This document shows, one piece after another, positions 6,185-13,211 of a stretch of 15,496 nucleotides of DNA. Position numbers and translations under genes: made by a program. Numbering within the stretch: the stretch's first letter is position 1; every line of letters starts with the position of its first letter. Under the pieces are notes generated by a model. It ran no database searches, was not told the DNA's origin, and saw only the letters and a program-made list of their open reading frames with translations. The stretch spans positions 1 to 15,496 of the forward strand of contig CACGGY010000020.1 of assembly GCA_902572675.1 (NCBI GenBank), in the 5' to 3' direction. This DNA comes from an uncultured Prochlorococcus sp. (GTDB lineage Bacteria > Cyanobacteriota > Cyanobacteriia > PCC-6307 > Cyanobiaceae).

Positions 6185-6892
6185 CTAAGATTTGTATTTA
6201 TAGATAATTTGGCAATATAAAAAGTTGAGAAATTCTTTAAGCGGAAAGAGTACGTATGTTAGGGGGTTTGGACTTACTATGATTAAATAACGTTTTGAAT
6301 TAGCCAAATCATAAATCCTCCTCGAGACAAATTTGGGACTCATAATTCCAATTGGATTTAGTTCTGATTTAAAAGGTCCTAAAATTATTTTCTTAATAGT
6401 TAATTTTTTCTTAGTATCTTGGTTCAGAAGATTCTTTTTGAAAGAAACTAACTTACCAATGAGAGATTTACTTATCTCATATGATGGATTTAGAGCAGGT
6501 AATATTTCTGCTTCAGAAGTGTTTATCCAAATCTCTTTTTTTATTGATGACTCATTTTTTACTGCAATTTCTTCAAATAAATTCAAAAATTTGAATTTGC
6601 TTAAGGCATTTATTTCTATTGAGTTTTCATAATTGGAATTTTCTCTACTCAAATCATAAATACCGTGGTTCAAAATTAAAATATCTATTTTTTTTAGATA
6701 CTTTTTTAATATCGATTCCTTCCCGCATTCCCATTTGATCCATATATCCGGAGATTCAAGATTTATTTGAGAATTAGTTTTACTATGAGTAAATCCAATA
6801 ACTTTATATCCTTTCTGACGAAATAATTTTGTTAGTTCTTTGCCTAGAGCACCTGAAGCACCAGTAATGCCAATTGTTTTTTTATTATTCAT
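6185..6892 (-). CDS. Short-chain dehydrogenase/reductase (SDR) family protein
   Basis: A 235-residue NAD(P)-binding Rossmann protein. TGASGALG near residues 10-17 is the dinucleotide-binding loop. NHG (75-77) takes the place of the usual NNAG. Ser126 (WINTSEAE) with Tyr138 and Lys142 (YEISK) gives a complete catalytic triad of the classical SDR type, so it should be an active oxidoreductase. The C-terminal 30 residues are more hydrophobic (YVLFPLKEFLNFLYCQIIYKY), which may anchor it to a membrane or form a membrane-near helix. From memory, related SDR domains in some cyanobacteria are fused to a sterol-desaturase-like membrane domain; here only the SDR part is present. The substrate is unknown. 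The ATG start is well placed, five codons before the first strand. Confidence 0.85.
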   Translation of the reverse strand: MNNKKTIGITGASGALGKELTKLFRQKGYKVIGFTHSKTNSQINLESPDIWIKWECGKESILKKYLKKIDILILNHGIYDLSRENSNYENSIEINALSKFKFLNLFEEIAVKNESSIKKEIWINTSEAEILPALNPSYEISKSLIGKLVSFKKNLLNQDTKKKLTIKKIILGPFKSELNPIGIMSPKFVSRRIYDLANSKRYLIIVSPNPLTYVLFPLKEFLNFLYCQIIYKYKS

Positions 6893-7011
6893 TGAATTCC
6901 TAATTTGTTAGATTTTGATTAAATATCAAATAACTAAAATAAATTTACTTAAAAAATACTAATTTAATTGATTAAAACTCATAAATAAACATTTGTTTAG
7001 TTCTAAAAAAA

Positions 7012-7017
7012 TATTAT
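7012..7017 (+). promoter_or_regulatory. Candidate -10 element of the BioD-like/DRTGG gene
   Basis: TATTAT (5 of 6) predicts a transcript start near 7024, just before an inverted repeat at 7025-7047. No clear -35 is present. The leader would be about 26 bases and mostly made of the hairpin. Confidence 0.35.
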
Positions 7018-7024
7018 CTTAGAC

Positions 7025-7047
7025 CTATCAATACATAAACTTGATAG
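7025..7047 (+). repeat. 7-base inverted repeat just before a start codon
   Basis: CTATCAA (7025-7031) and TTGATAG (7041-7047) are perfect arms around a 9-base loop. The right arm ends two bases before the ATG at 7050. It may be a 5' mRNA hairpin that limits translation, or an operator dyad. It also contains the rejected TTG start at 7041. Confidence 0.4.
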
Positions 7048-7049
7048 TT

Positions 7050-8159
7050 ATGAGTGATACATTATTAATTGGTTCATGTGAACCATTTAGTGGTAAGTCT
7101 GCCTTGGTTCTTGGGATAGCAAAAAGACTTTTACAAGAGAAAAAAAAAGTTCGTATCGGCAAACCACTAGCAACATGTATCGAACTTACTAATCTACCTG
7201 CAATGTCTTATGAAGGACTAATTGATGATGATGTTAAGTTTATTGGATCAACATTAAAAATTGAGGAGGAGAATTTATTTCCCTCAGTAGGTTTATTAGA
7301 CAATATATCAGCTGAAAAAAGAATCTTTAATAAAGACTTACTTCCAGGAAAAGGGTTTGATCAAATTGAAGGATTAATTAATGATGATTTTGAAGGATTA
7401 AATATATTAGAAGCTGCTGGAAGTCTTTATGAGGGAATGATTTATGGCTTAAGTCTTCCACAATTAGCTGAAAGTTTAGATGCGAAAGTCTTAATTGTTA
7501 ATTTATGGGAAGATTGTAAAAGTGTAGACGCATTACTTGATGCAAAAAAACAACTAGGAGAGCATTTAGCTGGAGTGGTATTGAATGCAGTGCTACCTCA
7601 AGAAGTTGAAAAAGTAAAAAATGAAATAGTACCTTCTCTTAAAGAAATGAATATTGAAGTGTTTGGGGTTATGCCTAAATCACCTCTGCTCAGAAGTGTA
7701 ACTGTCGGTGAGCTTGTAAGAAGATTAGATGCTCAAGTAATTTGTTGCCCTGAAAAAGATCAATTACTTGTTGAGACATTAAGTATTGGTGCAATGGGTG
7801 TGAATTCTGCCATGGAATTTTTCAGAAGAAGACGAAATATGGCTGTAGTTACTGGGGCCGATAGAACTGATATTCAACTTGCAGCCTTGGAAGCTTCAAC
7901 TCAATGCCTAATTTTAACTGGTTTGGGAGAACCACTATCACAATTGATTCATAGGGCAGAGGAATTGGAGGTGCCAATTTTAAAAGTGGAATTAGACACT
8001 CTCGCTTCCGTAGAAATTATTGAACAAGCTTTTGGTCATGTCAGGATACATGAATCAGTTAAAGCTTCTTATGCAGTCCAATTAGTTCAGGACCATGTAA
8101 ATCTAAAAAGAATTCTCGAAAAGATAGATTTTCCCTGCAATTTTTCAGATAAATGCTAA
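7050..8159 (+). CDS. BioD-like P-loop and DRTGG domain protein (phosphotransacetylase N-terminal family)
   Basis: A 369-residue protein in two parts. Residues 1-200 resemble dethiobiotin synthetase-like P-loop proteins: GSCEPFSGKS (8-17) is a Walker A-type loop and NILEAAGSLYEGM a following switch-like segment. Residues about 205-345 match the DRTGG domain: SVTVGELVRRLDAQVICC, then GADRTDIQLAAL with DRTD at 271-274, then LILTGLGEPL and VELDTLASVE. In some bacteria this pair precedes a phosphotransacetylase (Pta) catalytic domain; here the protein stops before it, so it should not have Pta activity. A nucleotide-sensing or regulatory role is an inference. I chose the ATG at 7050; the TTG at 7041 would add only three residues. 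The next gene starts 25 bases downstream, so the two are probably one operon. Confidence 0.85.
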   Translation: MSDTLLIGSCEPFSGKSALVLGIAKRLLQEKKKVRIGKPLATCIELTNLPAMSYEGLIDDDVKFIGSTLKIEEENLFPSVGLLDNISAEKRIFNKDLLPGKGFDQIEGLINDDFEGLNILEAAGSLYEGMIYGLSLPQLAESLDAKVLIVNLWEDCKSVDALLDAKKQLGEHLAGVVLNAVLPQEVEKVKNEIVPSLKEMNIEVFGVMPKSPLLRSVTVGELVRRLDAQVICCPEKDQLLVETLSIGAMGVNSAMEFFRRRRNMAVVTGADRTDIQLAALEASTQCLILTGLGEPLSQLIHRAEELEVPILKVELDTLASVEIIEQAFGHVRIHESVKASYAVQLVQDHVNLKRILEKIDFPCNFSDKC

Positions 8160-8184
8160 TTTCAAATATAGGAACTATTTTATT

Positions 8185-8697
8185 TTGAGTCGCTCTTTAG
8201 ATCTACCTACTACCGAAGGTGTTGATACCTTAGCTCAAGAACTTGCAAAACTCCAGGATAAAGGGAAAAGGAGGATTGCTTTTTTAGGCAGTAGACATGT
8301 ACCAGTTGTGGATATCCACTTGATTGAGTTGATAGCTAGATCTTTAGCAGAGGAGGGACATAATATTCTTACGTCTGGATCTCAAGGTGTAAATGCTGCG
8401 GTTATTAGGGCTGTTTTAGATATTAATCCATCATTATTGACTGTTTTATTACCACAAAGCCTTGATAGACAAATACCTGAAATCAAGAAAGAACTTGAAA
8501 AGGTGATGCATTTGGTTGAAAAAAGTGAAAATGATGAGTTACCTTTGCCGCTTGCAAGTAGCCTTTGTAATCAAGAAATTATTACTAGGTGTGATCAATT
8601 GATTTGTTTCGCTTTTCACGATAGTGAAACCTTACTAAATAGCTGTAGATGCGCAGAAGAAATGGGTAAGATTGTGAGTTTATTATTTTTTGATTAA
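8185..8697 (+). CDS. DprA/SMF-like Rossmann-fold protein, unknown role
   Basis: A 170-residue protein. The segment RRIAFLGSRHVPVVD (residues 29-43), followed by LIARSLAEEGHNILTSGSQGVNAAVIRAVL, matches the layout of the DprA/SMF and LOG-type Rossmann fold: beta strand, GSR, helix, SG-x-x-G. It is about half the length of a full DprA and lacks the C-terminal winged-helix part, so it is unlikely to be the RecA loader itself. The last part has two conserved-looking cysteines (NSCRCAEE). The start is a TTG with AGGA about 11 bases upstream; no better-placed ATG precedes the conserved start. It follows the BioD-like/DRTGG gene by 25 bases. No enzyme activity can be assigned. Confidence 0.7.
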   Translation: MSRSLDLPTTEGVDTLAQELAKLQDKGKRRIAFLGSRHVPVVDIHLIELIARSLAEEGHNILTSGSQGVNAAVIRAVLDINPSLLTVLLPQSLDRQIPEIKKELEKVMHLVEKSENDELPLPLASSLCNQEIITRCDQLICFAFHDSETLLNSCRCAEEMGKIVSLLFFD

Positions 8698-8721
8698 ATA
8701 AATCAATTATTTATATCTGAT

Positions 8722-8750
8722 TTGTGCTAAAAATAATCTTGCGCTATAAA
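8722..8750 (+). promoter_or_regulatory. Candidate yajQ promoter
   Basis: TTGTGC (8722-8727), an exact 17-base spacer and TATAAA (8745-8750, 5 of 6). The predicted transcript start is near 8757, two bases from the yajQ ATG at 8759, suggesting a nearly leaderless mRNA separate from the upstream pair. Confidence 0.45.
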
Positions 8751-8758
8751 AATTAACC

Positions 8759-9256
8759 ATGGCAGAAAGTTTTTCATTTGATGTGGTTTCAGATTTTGAG
8801 AGACAGGAATTAGTTAATACTTTAGATCAAGTAAAAAGGGAAATTTCTCAACGTTATGATCTTAAAGGAACCGATACTGTAGTTGATCTAGATAAAGAAA
8901 ATATTTTTATAACCACCGATAGTGAATTAACCTTAAATTCTGTAAATGATATTATTAGACAAAAAGCATTAAAAAGAAACTTATCTTTGAAAATTTTTGA
9001 CTACGGTGAGATTGAAAGTGTGAGTGGCAATAAAATAAAACAGTCAATTTTATTAAAACAAGGTATTAAACAGGAAATAGCAAAAAAAATCAGCAAGAAC
9101 ATTAGAGATCAAATAAAAAAAATTAATGTCAGTATTAATGGCGAAACACTAAGAGTCTCGAGTAAGAGTAAAAATGATCTTCAATTAGCAATCAAGCTTA
9201 TTAGTGACTTGGAGGAATCTTTAAATATTCCTCTAAAGGCAAATAACTTTAGATAA
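8759..9256 (+). CDS. yajQ: YajQ family nucleotide-binding protein (UPF0234)
   Basis: A 165-residue cytoplasmic protein. Its start, MAESFSFDVVSDFERQELVNTLDQVKREISQRYDLKGT, is the diagnostic N-terminus of the YajQ family. The rest fits the two alpha/beta domains, including DYGEIESVSGNKIKQSILLKQGI and KKINVSINGETLRVSSKSKNDLQ. Length is normal. Family members bind nucleotides or RNA, and in Xanthomonas a homologue binds cyclic di-GMP and affects transcription. Whether the Prochlorococcus protein does so is unknown. It is followed 26 bases later by a 70-residue gene, probably on the same transcript. Confidence 0.93.
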   Translation: MAESFSFDVVSDFERQELVNTLDQVKREISQRYDLKGTDTVVDLDKENIFITTDSELTLNSVNDIIRQKALKRNLSLKIFDYGEIESVSGNKIKQSILLKQGIKQEIAKKISKNIRDQIKKINVSINGETLRVSSKSKNDLQLAIKLISDLEESLNIPLKANNFR

Positions 9257-9282
9257 GATTTTGGATAGGAATATAAAAAAAA

Positions 9283-9495
9283 ATGGCAGGTTATCCAGAA
9301 TCTCTTATAAAAACTTTGCTTTTAAAGGTTAAAGAGTATCCTCGTTTTTCAAAAGGAGAAGCAGAGAAGTTTTGCTGGATGGCAGTGCACGAGCATAAAC
9401 ATGGTGTTTTGCCATCTGAATATGATATTAGAGAAATAGATGAGGACCTTTACTTACAATTATTGAAAGAATTTAAATCAAATTTTAATGAATAA
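9283..9495 (+). CDS. Conserved-type hypothetical protein, 70 residues
   Basis: I do not recognise a named family. The protein begins MAGYPESLIKTLLLKVKEYPRFSKGEAEKFCWMAVHEHKHG and ends in an acidic and lysine-rich helix. It looks all-helical and soluble, with no membrane segment or signal peptide. The HEHKHG cluster (residues 36-41) is histidine-rich, but too short a pattern to call a metal site. The start is an ATG after an AGGA and an A-rich run. The tight spacing after yajQ suggests one operon and that it is a true gene. The next gene, the prohibitin, starts 104 bases later and may have its own promoter. Confidence 0.7.
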   Translation: MAGYPESLIKTLLLKVKEYPRFSKGEAEKFCWMAVHEHKHGVLPSEYDIREIDEDLYLQLLKEFKSNFNE

Positions 9496-9573
9496 TATCT
9501 ATATTTCTTTTGCAATTATTAAAAAAATATTTTAATTAAATGTCTTATTAATGCATTAATTAATTTGATTAAA

Positions 9574-9579
9574 TATGAT
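9574..9579 (+). promoter_or_regulatory. Candidate -10 element of the prohibitin gene
   Basis: TATGAT (5 of 6) lies 20 bases before the ATG at 9600, predicting a leader of about 14 bases. No good -35 is seen, and the AT-rich spacer makes chance matches likely. Confidence 0.25.
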
Positions 9580-9599
9580 AAATCAAAAGAATAAATTTA

Positions 9600-10403
9600 A
9601 TGTCAACATCCTTTAAAAATGTCACCCCAACTGGACCTGGTGGGACAGCTACATTATTAATTGTACTATCTTTTACTGGCTTTCTCCTACTCACACAGTC
9701 TCTATTTGTTGTGCCTTCAGGGCAGGTTGCAGTGGTAACAACATTAGGTAAGGTAAGTGGACCTTCTAGGAGAGCCGGTTTAAACTTCAAACTACCATTT
9801 ATTCAGTCTGTTTATCCATTTGACATTAAAACTCAAGTTCAACCTGAAAAATTCGAAACTTTAACAAAGGATCTTCAGGTTATTAGGGCCACAGCGACTG
9901 TAAAATATTCTGTAAAACCAAACGAAGCAGGAAGAATCTTCGCTACGATTGCAAGTAGAAATAGCGATGTTTATCAAAAAATTGTTCAGCCATCTTTACT
10001 CAAAGCTCTTAAATCAGTATTTTCTCAATATGAATTAGAGACGATTGCTACAGAATTTGCGGTAATTTCTGAAAAAGTTGGAGATACTGTTGCTAAAGAA
10101 CTTAATTCGTTCGATTATGTAGATGTCAAAAGTTTGGATCTTACAGGCTTAGAGATTGCAGAAGAATATAGAGCAGCTATAGAACAAAAACAAATTGCGG
10201 GTCAACAATTATTAAGAGCAAAAACAGAAGTTGAAATTGCTGAACAAGAAGCACTTAGATATGAAACACTTAATAGAAGTCTCGACGATCAAGTACTTTT
10301 TAAACTGTTTCTAGACAAATGGGATGGTAGTACACAAGTCGTACCGGGCTTGCCAGGTTCAGAAGGAGGGAGTCCTCCGGTAATAGTAGGTGGTAGGAGG
10401 TAA
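9600..10403 (+). CDS. Prohibitin/SPFH (Band 7) family membrane protein
   Basis: A 267-residue protein with one N-terminal membrane helix (about residues 18-38, TATLLIVLSFTGFLLL), then the Band 7/SPFH domain (VPSGQVAVVTTLGKVSGP, GLNFKLPFIQSVYPFDIKTQ). A helical, charged coiled-coil region follows (EEYRAAIEQKQIAGQQLLRAKTEVEIAEQEALRYE). Prohibitins form large ring-like oligomers in membranes and help protein quality control. In cyanobacteria related proteins are found in thylakoid or plasma membranes, and the role in photosystem turnover is still uncertain. The C-terminus is glycine- and proline-rich (LPGSEGGSPPVIVGGRR). The gene is convergent with hemL, with 39 bases between stops and no clear hairpin in that gap. 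Confidence 0.92.
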   Translation: MSTSFKNVTPTGPGGTATLLIVLSFTGFLLLTQSLFVVPSGQVAVVTTLGKVSGPSRRAGLNFKLPFIQSVYPFDIKTQVQPEKFETLTKDLQVIRATATVKYSVKPNEAGRIFATIASRNSDVYQKIVQPSLLKALKSVFSQYELETIATEFAVISEKVGDTVAKELNSFDYVDVKSLDLTGLEIAEEYRAAIEQKQIAGQQLLRAKTEVEIAEQEALRYETLNRSLDDQVLFKLFLDKWDGSTQVVPGLPGSEGGSPPVIVGGRR

Positions 10404-10442
10404 TTATTTATTCGCTTTTTTGTTTAATGAATATTTAGTAAA

Positions 10443-11744
10443 TTAATTTTTTATTGCGCTAAAAGATTGATCAAAAATCTCTATGGTTTTATCAATCTCC
10501 TCTTCACTATGAGCAAGTGATGTGAAGCCAGCTTCAAAAGGACTAGGTGCTAGATAAACTCCTCTACTAAGCATCTCTCTATGCAACTTCCCAAATAGTT
10601 CAGCATCATTTGTTTTAGCCTCATCAAAATTCCTAACAGGACCCTCACATAAGAAAAATCCAAACATAGCGCTTACATTCCCACCATTAATTGCTATACC
10701 ATTGTTCTCTGCTGCATGCAGTATTCCTTCAATTAATCTGGAAGTTATTGTATCTAATTTCTCATAGGTCCCATCTTGTTTGAGTAGCTCGAGAGTTTTT
10801 ATCCCTGCAGTCATTGCTAGTGGGTTACCGCTTAAAGTACCTGCCTGGTAGACCGGGCCAGATGGGGCTACCATTGACATTATTTCTTTTTTGCCTCCGT
10901 AAGCTCCAACAGGTAGGCCTCCACCAATCACCTTCCCTAGTGTAGTTAAATCAGGAGTAACTCCAAATTTTTCTTGCGCACCACCATAACTGATTCTGAA
11001 ACCAGTCATTACTTCATCAAACACTAGTAAGGATCCATTCTCAGAAGTTAGCTCTCTTAATCCTTCTAAAAATCCTGGCTCTGGAGTAATAAACCCGGCA
11101 TTCCCGACAATAGGCTCAAGAATTACACCTGAAATGGCATCAGGATTTTCAGAAAATAATTTTTTTACTGCTTCAAGATCATTGTATGGGGCGGTAAGAG
11201 TGTTGGCAGTTGTTGTTCTTGGGACTCCTGGAGAATCAGGTAATCCTAAAGTTGCTACACCTGACCCAGCCTTTACCAAAAACATATCTGCATGGCCGTG
11301 ATAGCAGCCGTCAAATTTAATAACCTTATCTCTTCCAGTGAATGCCCTCATGAGTCTTAGGACAGCCATACAGGCTTCAGTCCCGCTATTAACAAATCTA
11401 ACCATTTCTACAGACGGTACGGCATCTATAACCATCTCAGCAAGTTTGTTCTCTAAAACGCATGGAGCTCCAAAGCTGGTGCCCTTTTCTATTGCTTCCT
11501 GTAATGCAGTTGTAACTTCAGGGTGGGCATGCCCACATATTGCAGGCCCCCAGCTACCTATATAGTCAATGTATCTATTCCCATCGATGTCCCATGCAAA
11601 GGGGCCTTTAACTCTATCAAAAACAATTGGTTGACCCCCCACAGACTTAAAAGCTCTCACTGGGGAACTAACTCCTCCAGGCATTAATTCTTGGGCAGCT
11701 GAGAAAACTTCTTCTGATTGGGTGAAATTTAATATATCAGTCAC
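10443..11744 (-). CDS. hemL: Glutamate-1-semialdehyde 2,1-aminomutase
   Basis: A PLP enzyme that turns glutamate-1-semialdehyde into 5-aminolevulinate, the last step of the C5 route to heme, chlorophyll and other tetrapyrroles. Visible features, numbered from the chosen start: GSWGPAICGHAHPEV, NSGTEACMAVLRLMRAFTGR, FDGCYHGHAD, the cofactor aspartate in VFDEVMTGFR (D243), and the Schiff-base lysine in TTLGKVIGGGLPVGAYGG (K271). I start it at the GTG at 11744 (VTDILNFTQSEEVFSAAQELMPGGVSSPVR), which gives 433 residues, the usual length. The in-frame ATG at 11816 would add 24 residues of unrelated sequence and would lie over a TTGACA-like -35 and repeats. The upstream spacer is 226 bases and carries a direct repeat and palindrome that may be a control region. 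Confidence 0.97.
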   Translation of the reverse strand: MTDILNFTQSEEVFSAAQELMPGGVSSPVRAFKSVGGQPIVFDRVKGPFAWDIDGNRYIDYIGSWGPAICGHAHPEVTTALQEAIEKGTSFGAPCVLENKLAEMVIDAVPSVEMVRFVNSGTEACMAVLRLMRAFTGRDKVIKFDGCYHGHADMFLVKAGSGVATLGLPDSPGVPRTTTANTLTAPYNDLEAVKKLFSENPDAISGVILEPIVGNAGFITPEPGFLEGLRELTSENGSLLVFDEVMTGFRISYGGAQEKFGVTPDLTTLGKVIGGGLPVGAYGGKKEIMSMVAPSGPVYQAGTLSGNPLAMTAGIKTLELLKQDGTYEKLDTITSRLIEGILHAAENNGIAINGGNVSAMFGFFLCEGPVRNFDEAKTNDAELFGKLHREMLSRGVYLAPSPFEAGFTSLAHSEEEIDKTIEIFDQSFSAIKN

Positions 11745-11768
11745 AATTTGAATGAATGAAGATTTGAG

Positions 11769-11815
11769 AAAAATTTTGTCATGTTCTAACTTATTAATAA
11801 GTAAAAATTTTGTCA
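11769..11815. repeat. 13-base direct repeat framing a 14-base palindrome upstream of hemL
   Basis: The same 13 bases, AAAAATTTTGTCA on the + strand, occur at 11769-11781 and 11803-11815 with a period of 34 bases. Between them ACTTATTAATAAGT (11789-11802) is a perfect palindrome. All lie 25-71 bases upstream of the hemL GTG. This is the arrangement expected for a regulator binding site, though the AT bias makes chance partly plausible. Confidence 0.4.
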
Positions 11816-11816
11816 A
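11811..11816 (-). promoter_or_regulatory. Candidate -35 element of hemL
   Basis: A perfect TTGACA on the minus strand overlaps one copy of the 13-base repeat. The hexamer 17 bases downstream (TAAGTT, 11788-11793) is a poor -10, so the promoter call is tentative. If real, the leader would be about 37 bases and would exclude the long hemL start at 11816. Confidence 0.3.
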
Positions 11817-11970
11817 TCAGATTGAAATTCTACATTATGATATTTTTATCGCGTAAGTTCGGATTGTAAATTATTAATTTTTAGGAAATCATAATACAAA
11901 TTACCAATATGATAAATAACTCTTTGTTAATAAGCGTTTTCAGCAATTAAAGAATTTATATTTATTTTTT

Positions 11971-12816
11971 TTATATTTCGAAAAAATCATCCTCATCGCC
12001 AATAAAATCTGTATTGAGGAGATCAAGGTTAATATCAATCATTACTGGTACATGATCACTTGGGCGTAAATTTCCTCTAGGTTTACTGTCTATCACACAA
12101 CTTTTTAGTTTTGATGATAGTTCTTGACTGATGTAAATATGGTCTATTCTCCAGCCTTTGTTTAATTCAAATGCATTATTACGGTAATCCCACCAACTCC
12201 AATGCCCAGTGTTTTTTTCGAAAATCCTAAATGCATCTATTAATCTTCCTTTGAGAACATTATTCAATGCATTCCGTTCTATTTTAGATGCCATTATTCC
12301 TTCTTCATATTTATTCGGATCATGAATATCTAAGTTAGATGGAGCAACATTAAAATCGCCCATAAGACAAATTAATTCTCCTTTTTCTTCTTGCTCATCT
12401 AAAAAAGAAGCTAAACATCTTAGCCAATTAATTTTGTATTCGAACTTATTTGATTCTATTGAAGATCCATTAGGTACGTATACATTTATAATCTTAATGC
12501 CACTTATATCGGCGGAAATTAATCTTTTTTGATCTTGAAAAATTTCAATATTTTGATCAAATTCTGAACAACCGTAGAATCCTTTTTTTACATTCTCTGC
12601 TTTTGCTTTAGAAATAATAGCGACACCATTGTATGACTTTTGTCCATAAACCTCGACTGAATATCCCAATTTTGTAAAAGGCTCCAATGGGAAACTATCA
12701 TCCATCACTTTTGTTTCCTGCAAACATAAAATATCTGGATTAACTTGATTAATCCAATCTATTATTTGCGAAAGTCTGGTTCTTATAGAGTTAACATTCC
12801 AAGTTGCTATTAACAA
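11971..12816 (-). CDS. xth: Exodeoxyribonuclease III / AP endonuclease (EEP family)
   Basis: A 281-residue DNA-repair nuclease of the exonuclease III type, which cuts at abasic sites and trims 3' ends. Family motifs are complete: IATWNVNSIR (N7 and N9 region), LQETK with the metal-binding E34, GVAIISK, VYVPNG, GDFNVAP, GHWSWWDYR, GWRIDHIYIS and the final SDHVPV with the catalytic histidine. The conserved IATWNVNS sits two residues after the start, and the only start codon there is a TTG (12816). No in-frame ATG lies between it and an upstream in-frame stop at 12844-12846, so a TTG start is forced. It is divergent from the small exported-protein gene at 12888. Confidence 0.95.
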   Translation of the reverse strand: MLIATWNVNSIRTRLSQIIDWINQVNPDILCLQETKVMDDSFPLEPFTKLGYSVEVYGQKSYNGVAIISKAKAENVKKGFYGCSEFDQNIEIFQDQKRLISADISGIKIINVYVPNGSSIESNKFEYKINWLRCLASFLDEQEEKGELICLMGDFNVAPSNLDIHDPNKYEEGIMASKIERNALNNVLKGRLIDAFRIFEKNTGHWSWWDYRNNAFELNKGWRIDHIYISQELSSKLKSCVIDSKPRGNLRPSDHVPVMIDINLDLLNTDFIGDEDDFFEI

Positions 12817-12846
12817 ATTTCTTCTAGAATATGTAAAATTAAATTA

Positions 12847-12858
12847 GCAAATATTTGC
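12847..12858. repeat. 12-base palindrome between divergent genes
   Basis: GCAAATATTTGC is perfectly self-complementary and lies in the 71-base space between the xth start and the small exported-protein gene. It could be a shared operator. One such palindrome is not rare in AT-rich DNA. Confidence 0.25.
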
Positions 12859-12887
12859 ATCATTATTTAATTGTGAAAAAAAATAAA

Positions 12888-13181
12888 ATGAAAATTTATT
12901 TTTTTAAAAAACTTTCAAAACCAGTAACTTTACTTTTTTTTCTATTTTCCTTAATTTCTGCAAAAGTGGATTTCCTTAACGCTGAATATTTGTTTAAAGA
13001 ATTACAAATCGACAGCTCAACTAAAGTAGAGGATGAAAAATCAGCTATTCCAACTAATCCATTTGAAATTGTAGAGATGATGAGGAGATACAATAGTCTT
13101 AATGATGCTACTAATCCATCTGATGCCATTGACGAAGCGTTAAAGTCTTTTAATGGTTTGGAGGAAAAAAAAGAGATTTAA
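12888..13181 (+). CDS. Small probably exported protein, unknown function
   Basis: A 97-residue protein starting MKIYFFKKLSKPVTLLFFLFSLISAKVDFLNAEYLF. The basic N-region (KK, K), a 13-residue hydrophobic core (about residues 13-25) and a following small-residue stretch look like a Sec signal peptide, with possible cleavage after ISA or LNA. No lipobox cysteine is visible. The mature part of about 65-70 residues is polar and acidic (DSSTKVEDEKSAIP, VEMMRRYNSLNDATNPSDAIDEAL). I chose the ATG at 12888; TTG at 12855 and GTG at 12873 would add residues before the signal and overlap the palindrome. I know no family for it. The next gene starts 30 bases on, so the two may be co-transcribed. Confidence 0.65.
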   Translation: MKIYFFKKLSKPVTLLFFLFSLISAKVDFLNAEYLFKELQIDSSTKVEDEKSAIPTNPFEIVEMMRRYNSLNDATNPSDAIDEALKSFNGLEEKKEI

Positions 13182-13211
13182 TACGATAAATTGTCATTTT
13201 AATTTTTTAAT

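Noticed and set aside
11338..11565. 75-residue + strand frame inside hemL
   Set aside because: Antisense shadow of conserved HemL coding sequence.
11745..11816. ATG start at 11816 for hemL
   Set aside because: It adds 24 residues unlike HemL and lies over a TTGACA and repeats; the GTG at 11744 gives the normal start and length.
11834..11895. ATTATGAT/ATCATAAT inverted repeat in the xth-hemL spacer
   Set aside because: Arms are 8 bases but 46 bases apart, and such AT words recur by chance; no promoter logic links them.
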